Source of the DNA: Cladochytrium replicatum
Taxonomy: Eukaryota; Chytridiomycota; Chytridiomycetes; Cladochytriales; Cladochytriaceae
DNA length: 64,000 nt
Direction: 5' to 3'
Assembly (NCBI GenBank): GCA_025526935.1
Contig: JAHLKD010000052.1
Location: 62,001-126,000, forward strand
The notes below the pieces were generated by a model, which searched no databases, was not told the origin of the DNA, and saw nothing but the letters and a program-made list of their open reading frames with translations. The number at the start of each line of letters is the position of its first letter. Position 1 is the stretch's first letter. Below are positions 56,828 to 64,000 of the stretch, one piece after another. Position numbers and translations under genes: made by a program.

Positions 56828-59800
56828 ATGCGGCGGTCCTACGCTACCATCGCAAGTCGGGCGGCAAACGCTGCAGCTCTTAACCCACGCGTGCTGCCAA
56901 ACTACGAGAAGCTCGTAGCAAACCTCAAGAAGGTGCGCTCGGCTTTGGGACGGCCACTCTCGCTTGCAGAGAAGATCTTGTACTCACATCAGCATGATCC
57001 CTCGTCTTTGCCGAAACGTGGAGAATCTTACCTCAAGCTCTCTCCAGGTTGGATTTATGTCTGATTTTTGGTTGTGATGTCATGCTGACTTCCATTCGGT
57101 TCAGATCGTGTTGCGATGCAAGGTAAAGGGAACATTGATGGTAGCGAGAAGAACTTATAAAGCAGATTTTGCGGTCTTTGAATGTGAATAGACGCTAGTG
57201 CTCAGATGGCCTTGCTTCAGTTCATGCTTGCAGACAAGCCCAACAGTGCAGGTATCATATCATAGGCAAAAATGGTTCCATGAGTCGCTAATGACTTTTT
57301 ACACAGTACCTGCAAGCGTTCATTGTGATCACTTGATCGAAGCGTATGCGGGCGGTGATTCGGACGTTGAGACTGCAAAGGTTACCAACAAGGAGGTATT
57401 TGATTTCCTAGAGAACACCACAGCTAAATATGGCCTCGACTTCTGGAGGCCCGGTAGCGGTGAGCTTTTAACATCAGCATCCAATGATCTCGAAAGTGAA
57501 CCATTTTTTTTTCAGGAATTATCCACCAAATTGTTCTGGAGAACTACTCTGCACCCGGCGCACTGATCCTCGGCACGGACTCGCACACGCCGAACGCGGG
57601 TGGGCTTGGTGCAATTGCAATCGGAGTGGGTGGTGCGGACGCGGTCGACGCAATGGTCGGGATCCCATGGGAGCTAAAAGCACCGCGGATCATTGGTGTT
57701 CGACTTACTGGGAAGCTTCAAGGCTGGGCAGCGCCGAAAGATGTCATTTTGAAAATCGCAGGATTACTCACAGTTCGCGTAAAAATTTTCATGTACAACG
57801 AACGCTTTCTTTGTGCTGACCATGTTTGGAATAGGGCGGTACGAACTCCATACTCGAATATTTCGGACCCGGTGTTGAGAGCTTGAGTTGCACCGGTTTG
57901 GCCACCATTTGCAACATGGGCGCTGAGGTGAGCAATGGAAGAAAGAACTGGACAGTTGTGTACAGACTTATATGTGGGGATACTTCAGGTTGGAGCGACA
58001 ACGTCTGTCTTCCCTCTCACAGCCAGCATGCTTCGGTACCTTCGGGCAACTCGTCGACCTCACGTTGCAGACGCAGCGGAGAAAGCAGCAGCAGCAGGAT
58101 ATCTCGCTGCGGATGAACAGCACGATAGGTTGTATGATGAGGTGATCGAAATCGACCTGTCGCAGCTTGAGCCGCACTTGAACGGCCCAATGACTCCTGG
58201 TAAGTAACGAAAGTTTGAAGAAGGTCGTCAACGAGGCTCAGTGATGGTATAGATGCTGCAACGCCAATCTCACAATTCAAGTCGCTGGTGGAAAAGAACG
58301 GTTGGAAGGATGAGGTGAAAGTCGGCCTGATCGGCAGTTGCACAAACAGTTCCTACCAAGACATGTGAGCAGCCGTAATTTTTTCCAACAACCACTCCCT
58401 TAACTGTTGCATTCTAGGTCGAGAGCGGCATCGATCGCGCAACAGGCTTTAGACAGAGGGTTAAAGCCGAAGGCCAATTTGTTTGTCACACCTGGATCAG
58501 AACAGATCCGTGCGACCATTGCACGAGACGGGCAGTCTGGGGTCCTTGAAAAGGCTGGAGCACAAGTGCTTGCGAATGCCTGTGGACCGTGTATGTGCAG
58601 AGGTGTAATAGGGGACAAGGTTCGGCCTAACCTTGCCTCACAGGTATCGGCATGTGGAAGCGTAAAGATCTGGACTACAACGAAGAGAACGCGATTGTCT
58701 CATCCTACAACCGAAACTTCAAGGGTCGTAACGACGGGTTTACCAAAACTATGAACTTCCTTGCCTCTCCTGAGGTACCTTAACGAGCTTCCTGTCTCCC
58801 CTGTAATCTGTCTTAGACATTTTCTCGATTGCAGCTCGTAACAGCTATGGCATTCTCAGGCAAGCTCTCGTTCAACCCAATCACAGACACGCTCCTCGAT
58901 GCCTCCGGAAAATCCTTCAAATTTACCCCACCTTCAGGCGACGATCTCCCCTCGCAGGGTTTCGACGCGGGACGGGAGGTTTACCAACCTCCCGCTTTCC
59001 AAGTCCCCGACCCTTCTCGCAAGGTGGAGATTGATCCCAAGTCGCAGCGCCTGCAGCTTCTCGAGCCGTTTGACAAGTGGGATGGAGAGGATTTCAAGGA
59101 TGTGAGGGTGCTTGTGAAAGTTGCGGGAAAGTGTACGACGGATCACATCAGGTGAGTTGGAGAGAAGAATTAGTTGACGTTTTCGTTGAGTTGGTGATAT
59201 TTCAGTGCCGCGGGACCATGGTTGAAGTACAAAGGTCACCTCGAAAACATTGCAAACAACACCCTCATCGGCGCAACGAACTCGTTCAACGGAAAGGTGA
59301 ACGTGGTCAAGAACGAGCTCGATGGAACGGTATGCGTGAAAAAAAGCAAAGTGGCAGATTGTAGACCATATGATTGACACATCTTTGTACTTGCGAGATA
59401 GGAAGGGTCTGTTCCGGATGTAGCAAAGTCGTACAAGCAAAATGGAGTTCCATGGATGGTTGTTGCTGATTTCAACTACGGCGAAGGGAGCGCAAGGGAA
59501 CACGCCGCATTGCAACCACGATACCTCGGCTGCAACTTGATTCTCTCTCGCTCGTTCGCTCGCATCCACGGTATTTCACTCACAATGCTCTCTCTTAGTT
59601 TGCATTTCTGAAAGATAGTGTGCAGAAACAAACCTCAAGAAGCAAGGAATACTTCCTCTCACGTTTGTGGATCCAGCGGACTATGAAAAGATTACGGAAG
59701 GATGCACTATCACAACACGAGGCGTGAAGGGAATCAAGCCAGGCTCCAAGATCGAGCTGTTGGTGCAACCGGTGGACAAGTCACAGCCTAACTTTGTTGT

Positions 59801-59894
59801 GCCGGTTGCACACACAATGTCCGAGGATCAGATTCAGTTCTTTGTGCATGGAAGTGCTTTGAACTTTATCCGGGTATCTGCTTCGCAGTCGTAG
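56828..59894 (+). CDS. ACO1: Mitochondrial aconitase
   Basis: Fourteen exons (56828-57047, 57105-57122, 57192-57251, 57307-57459, 57516-57778, 57835-57927, 57989-58199, 58253-58364, 58418-58590, 58644-58774, 58835-59151, 59206-59329, 59402-59570, 59626-59894) join in phase to 770 residues. A basic, Ser/Ala-rich N-terminus ([20 protein letters not shown]) fits a mitochondrial presequence. Key segments: [10 protein letters not shown]-like [14 protein letters not shown], the cluster ligands in [11 protein letters not shown] and [30 protein letters not shown] and [19 protein letters not shown]. It converts citrate to isocitrate with a 4Fe-4S cluster in the TCA cycle. Exon 2 is only 18 bases. A further intron after GSALNFIR could change the last few residues. 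Confidence 0.95.
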
Positions 59895-60085
59895 ATTGAT
59901 TGCTTGTTTCTCTTTGCGTGTGCATTGCTTTCTTCAACGTAATCAATTGTGATTTCTTTGCATAGGTTGTCCACAACTGGGGCATTCAAATGTGCGAGAG
60001 TGATTCTCTTCGATGATATAGAAACTAAGCGCGAGTTCGGTGATACAATGCATGTATCGTGTTTAAGAACAATTGATTGGAACTG

Positions 60086-61083
60086 CTACTGGAGGGACTG
60101 CTGAACACCGAAACCAGGGCCCTTTGGTTCCTCCTTCAGTGTGGTGAGACCACCAGCAGGCTCGCATGTCCTGCGACCAGCCTGGGGACCCGTTGGCGGC
60201 TTCTCACCCCGTGCAAACTGGGAAAGAATCTTAACAGTTGTCTCCGGCGTCAGATCCTCCTAAATACGCAACAAGCGATGTGACAGAATTGGATTAGCTT
60301 TTGAACTACATGTGTTGTGACAGATATCCTCACGTAGTAATCGTCGTTGACGGCAAAGACGGGTGCATTCACACACGCGCCAGCACATTCTACCTCGACA
60401 AGTGTGAACTTTCCATCGGCAGTGGTCTGGCCAACCTCGATGCCCAAATGGCTTTTGCAAGCCTCTAGCACTTGGTTTGCGCCCCGGAGCTGGCAAGGGG
60501 TGGTCGTGCACACCTGCACAAAGTTCTTCCCGATCGGCTCCCTATTGACCTTCTCGATTAATACCCGCTCTGTTCGATTCTACCATCCGAAAATTTTTCA
60601 GACCTGTTGAACATGGTGTAGAAAGTCGCGACTTCGTAGACCCGCATCGGCGGCATCTCCAAGAATTTCGCAACGAAGTTCATTCCCGAGATGGACGTCC
60701 AGCCGCCATTCTGGCGCTGAGCGAGGTCCAGGAGCGGGATGACGGCGGCCTTTTTGTACTGTGCCGGGTATTTCTTCACGATCTCCTCGGCGACCTTGAG
60801 GTTTTCCGGTGTGAACTGGAACGGGATTTCGGGGTGGTTCTCTGGGGTGTCACGATGCTGTGAAGAAAGCGTTGGGCAATAAGATTATTCTGGATTCTGT
60901 TGAGAATCTTTGAACGGCCGATGCAAATTCGCAAAGGGACTTTGGACTTCATACCACAAAGAGCTTGTCCGAGCGAGCAAGCACACCGGCGCGGAAGGAT
61001 CTCACTGCAACGCGGAGAGCGGACTGGGGCCGTACCAACGCCGGGCGAGCACAGGCAGCCAACGATACGACGACGCGGGTCAT
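60086..61083 (-). CDS. Complex I 24 kDa subunit (NDUFV2/NuoE type)
   Basis: Four exons on the minus strand (61083-60955, 60857-60604, 60541-60334, 60259-60086) give 254 residues. An Arg/Ala/Val-rich presequence ([20 protein letters not shown]) is followed by [50 protein letters not shown], the 2Fe-2S ligands in CTTTPC and [11 protein letters not shown], and a C-terminal extension ending in FGVQQSLQ. This thioredoxin-like subunit carries the N1a cluster in the NADH-oxidising module of respiratory complex I. Its presence shows that this organism keeps complex I. It converges on aconitase (stops 191 bases apart). Confidence 0.94.
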
Positions 61084-61319
61084 TGCTTGATCGAGGTGCT
61101 AGCTGTGGCAGTGTATGGGTTGACCACAGCACGGACGCGTTGGACGGGATTACAAGACTCTCGGTTCGCTTTGCTACTGGCTTGGAGGACCTGCAGTTAC
61201 CACCCTTCCCTGCTTCAGAAACAATCGCTTCTATTAACAGCAAGCGCGGGCTGCTCGCCCCGAACTTGCGAATAAAACGTTACCATTAGTCTTCGTCTCA
61301 ATCGAGAGTCACTGGGAAA

Positions 61320-61857
61320 GCAAAGGCGGTTGACGAGGAACAGAATTTGACTGGCGAAGAAATATTTCTTTTCTTGCATTGCCTGGTCTCTGAAGGACCG
61401 AGCTCAAGTGAGCAAGTGAGACTATTTCGGACATGCAGCAATGATCTTAGTGTGCTAATGAAATATGTAGGAACCTCAAATCGGGAATGGCCCATGCATT
61501 GGGTTCGATCGACTGCTCGAAATCGGGTTCACGAGAGAGGAAGTCGATGCGCTGCGATCACAATTCCATGATATGGATGTTGACCGAACCAAACCAACGC
61601 GGATCCTTCGAACCCCTCGCTAGCCGCTCGCTTTGCTGAAGACGATCGGATCGATAATTGCACTCCTGCAAATAAAACGAATCCCGAAGGCAGCCCAGAG
61701 TGGGAGCAGGAAGGAACGCTACCGGACATGCTGGTGTGATTGCTCTTTCGATTTTTCATGGGAATCCTTTTTCTTTTGTGGCTGAAAGAGCAAGGGATGT
61801 TCCATAGACGGCAAAAAGCTGATACGTGCTACACGAGATGTTCATGGTTGATCTGAA
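61320..61857 (+). pseudogene. DUF2407/Dsc3-like (TMUB-type) membrane ubiquitin-like protein pseudogene
   Basis: The pieces KAVDEEQNLTGEEI with LHCLVSEG and, after a 59-base intron-like gap, CIGFDRLLEIGFTREEVDAL with RSQFH, then WEQEGTLPDMLV, a TGA (61737-61739), LLFRFFMGILFLLWLKEQGM and RRQKA match the family in order. The GFDRLL..GF...E...LR.QFH motif and the FF.G......LW.......RR.K membrane segment are the hallmarks of DUF2407 proteins such as fission-yeast Dsc3, a subunit of the Golgi Dsc E3 ligase. The ubiquitin-like domain is mostly missing. A second stop lies after RILRTPR (61620). The stop in the membrane segment replaces a conserved glycine. It is a dead copy. Confidence 0.65.
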
Positions 61858-62416
61858 ATACTTAAGGTATTCTGGCCGGATTCTTGATGAACATATCTTT
61901 TGGAATTCTGCGATTCAGCGTTTCACAGACGTTATACACTCTTCGTGCCAACAACAGCCAGATCTAACTTATTCCTGATTGTCTTTTCCTATTATCGAGT
62001 TGAAGGAGACTCTGTATGTCCCTTTTTTTTGCTTCGATGTCTCGATCTCTTTGTCCTCGTCTCCACCAAACCGAATGAGTGGCTTTTGTTTCATGCATGT
62101 GCCAATGCCATTTAGGGAACATTATTGCATTAAATATACTGCTGGCTAGTAGCTCCGAGTCTGTTGCACGCTTGGGAGCGCCAGTTCATGTTTGTATTGC
62201 GACTCTCGATTCAGAGCTAGTGCTGCGAAAAGCTTCGTGTGCCGCATCCATCCCTTGTTACCCCACATTTACCCCACTCTGAGTTTCTCCGCAGTCGTGA
62301 TTATTTATCCACGCCTCTGCGCGGCATGCTCTCTGGTTGTGGCATTAGTCAAAGAACTCCTATAAAGCTATTCTGTTTCCCACCGAAGCCAAGCTCATTA
62401 CTCATCGCCCTCAATC
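61858..62416. other. Gap: EGT1 upstream region
   Basis: No gene seen. The last 100 bases before the ATG contain a CTATAAAGC box (62360) about 55 bases ahead of the start, a plausible TATA element. Confidence 0.45.
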
Positions 62417-64000
62417 ATGGCATCAGTTACCGCCAAAATCGACTACGACCCTTCTGCTGTTGACCAACCCACGATCCAGAAGATCACTGCAGCTCAGAGC
62501 TTCGCCCGCCCTGCCCCAGTCGAGGTCATCGATATCCGAACTACGCTTTTATCTAACACGAACGACATTCTACGTACTTCGATCCTGGAGTCGCTCGTCC
62601 AGAAGAATGTGCGATTCAAAGACGCCAAATCTTCAGACTCACCTGAGGTCCTTCTGAGATCCATCCCAACGTATGTAAAGGGATAATTTGGGCTAAATCT
62701 CGTAACTAACAGGAGCGTGTGACACTAGTCTTGTGCTTTACGATGATAAAGGGCTCGATATATTCGACGAAATAACATATCTTGATGAGTACTACCTGAC
62801 GAACGCGGAGATCAATGTGTTTCAACGATACGCAGACGCAATGGTGTCTCGATACGTCAAGGATGGTGGTGTACTTGTGGAGTTGGGAGTCGGGTAGGTT
62901 CTCATGGAAATGCAAAGAAAGCTCCTCCTGATCTATTTTTTATTCATAGATCCATGCGCAAGACAAAGTACTTCTTGGACGCGGTGGTCCGCCAAGGAAA
63001 GACAATCACTTACTACGCTCTCGATCTCTCGCTGGCATCGCTTCGCAACTCCTTGGATGCAATGGCCACTGCATTCCCGTCACTTCACTTTGTCGGTCTT
63101 CTTGGCACATACCACGACTCGCAAGCGTATATTCGAGAGCACATTGACCCCTCCACTCCGAAACTGATCCTCTGGCTCGGCTCTTCGATCGGTAACCTGA
63201 CCCGCGACGAGGCGGCCGTTTTCCTTCGCTCGCAGGTGGATTCGATGAGCGTGGGCGACCACTTCCTTTGCGGTATCGATCGACGCAACGACAAGAAAGT
63301 CGTCGGCTTGGCGTACAATGACCCGAAAGGCGTCACGCGAGAGTTTGTGATGAACGGTCTCGATGCCGTCAACGATATTTTCGACGAGCGTGTGTTTGAT
63401 CGCACAAAGTTTGAGTACGTTTCGATCTACAACGACGTCGAGGGTCGTCACGAGGCTTATTACGAGGTGCTCGTAGATCACGTTCTAAAGTTCCGAGCAC
63501 CGAGCTCCCCAGAAGTTCGTTCGCGTCTGGGGGTTTCGAGTGAAAATGACACCGTCGAAATTCAAATTTGCAAGGGAGAGATGATCAATATCGAGTATTC
63601 GTACAAGTATAACGAAGACGAAGTGAGACGACTGGTCCACGACTCGGGTCTCTACAGGGTGGCTCAGTTCACGGATGATTCGGATCGTTATGACCTGCAC
63701 ATGTTCCAGAAGCCGCCGTTCGCATTTCGGATGGTAAGCATGGGTGATAAACGTCGCGCCGTTCCAACACTTGACGAATGGAATGAACTGTGGAAAGCAT
63801 GGTAAACGAGCTGCGCTGAGGCAATGTGAATCATATTCTAATTTTTACGTGTTCCAGGGACACCGTGACCATGGGGATGATTCCTCGTGCAAATTCGGAA
63901 TTAGGAGTTTTGGGTCACGACGAGCGACCAATCTCATTGCGGCATCCGTACATTTTCTACCTTGGACACATCCCTTGTTTCCTCGATATTCAGATATCAA
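62417..64000 (+). CDS. EGT1: Ergothioneine biosynthesis protein 1 (Egt1), N-terminal part
   Basis: Exons 62417-62670, 62729-62893, 62950-63801 and 63858 onward are in phase and run off the window, giving about 470 residues. The first ~325 residues form the EgtD-like histidine trimethylase: SAM motif VELGVGSMRKTKYFLDAV, GLLGTYHD, LILWLGSSIGNLTRDEA and the C-terminal EINIEYS-like INIEYSYKY. The visible fourth exon starts the second half (DTVTMGMIP, LRHPYIFYLGHIPCFLDIQI), the DinB-like part of the EgtB sulfoxide synthase. Fungal Egt1 fuses both enzymes and makes hercynylcysteine sulfoxide, the precursor of the antioxidant ergothioneine. The catalytic FGE domain lies beyond the window. Confidence 0.93.

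Noticed and set aside
1-64000. CRISPR arrays, rRNA, operons, bacterial ribosome binding sites, mitochondrial DNA
   Set aside because: None seen. Spaced-repeat arrays are absent and all recognised genes are nuclear fungal with spliceosomal introns.

Overview
The window is nuclear DNA from a fungus. Almost every recognisable gene is cut by short introns (mostly 45-70 bases, GT..AG). Genes are packed on both strands with 60-250 bases between them. The products are standard fungal ones: RINT1/Tip20, Mo25/Hym1, Qcr8, Rpt6, Ddi1, Swd2, uL23m, HSF, profilin, aconitase, the 24 kDa complex I subunit and a fused ergothioneine synthase. A Fanzor-type nuclease relic, a TIR domain, an LRRC71-like protein (cilium-type in animals) and large orphan membrane proteins suggest a zoosporic (chytrid-like) lineage; this placement is inference.

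Layout. 1-2.5 kb: one partial membrane protein and decayed sequence. 2.5-7.4 kb: RINT1/Tip20, a YIH1/IMPACT pseudogene, a bHLH factor. 7.7-9.2 kb: two relics (F-box/repeat protein, OPT transporter). 9.7-16.1 kb: SDR protein, Mo25, Qcr8, a coiled-coil protein. 16.8-17.1 kb: LysM-like relic. 17.4-20.7 kb: Rpt6 and Ddi1, both proteasome related. 21.3-26.8 kb: relic zone with a UAS-UBX (FAF2/Dsc5-like) pseudogene, an Ofd1/Tpa1 pseudogene, a cysteine-rich membrane protein and a Fanzor relic. 27.4-33.7 kb: MTP18 and a convergent pair of paralogous orphan membrane proteins. 33.9-36.7 kb: Swd2, uL23m and a second, dead MTP18 copy. 38.9-45.9 kb: HSF, an NAD+-type mitochondrial carrier, peptidyl-tRNA hydrolase, a DUF1365 protein. 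46-50.2 kb: a large multi-pass membrane protein with a cytosolic TIR domain. 50.4-56.7 kb: LRR protein, F-box/repeat protein, profilin, cysteine-rich protein. 56.8-64 kb: aconitase, complex I 24 kDa subunit, a Dsc3-like pseudogene, and Egt1 running off the edge.

How they fit together. Many intact genes serve mitochondria (Qcr8, MTP18, uL23m, NAD+ carrier, peptidyl-tRNA hydrolase, aconitase, NDUFV2) or protein turnover (Rpt6, Ddi1), but there is no operon-like logic. Several neighbours are divergent over short shared promoters (PTH/DUF1365, Swd2/uL23m, LRR/F-box).

Two things stand out. First, the TIR membrane protein at 46-50 kb has all splice junctions in phase and keeps the usual catalytic glutamate position. 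Second, there are about ten dead gene copies. Three of them (UAS-UBX Dsc5-like, DUF2407 Dsc3-like, Ofd1/Tpa1) belong to the same fungal oxygen/sterol-sensing (Dsc-SREBP-Ofd1) pathway.

All exon models were made by eye from splice sites, reading frame and family similarity. No database search was run.
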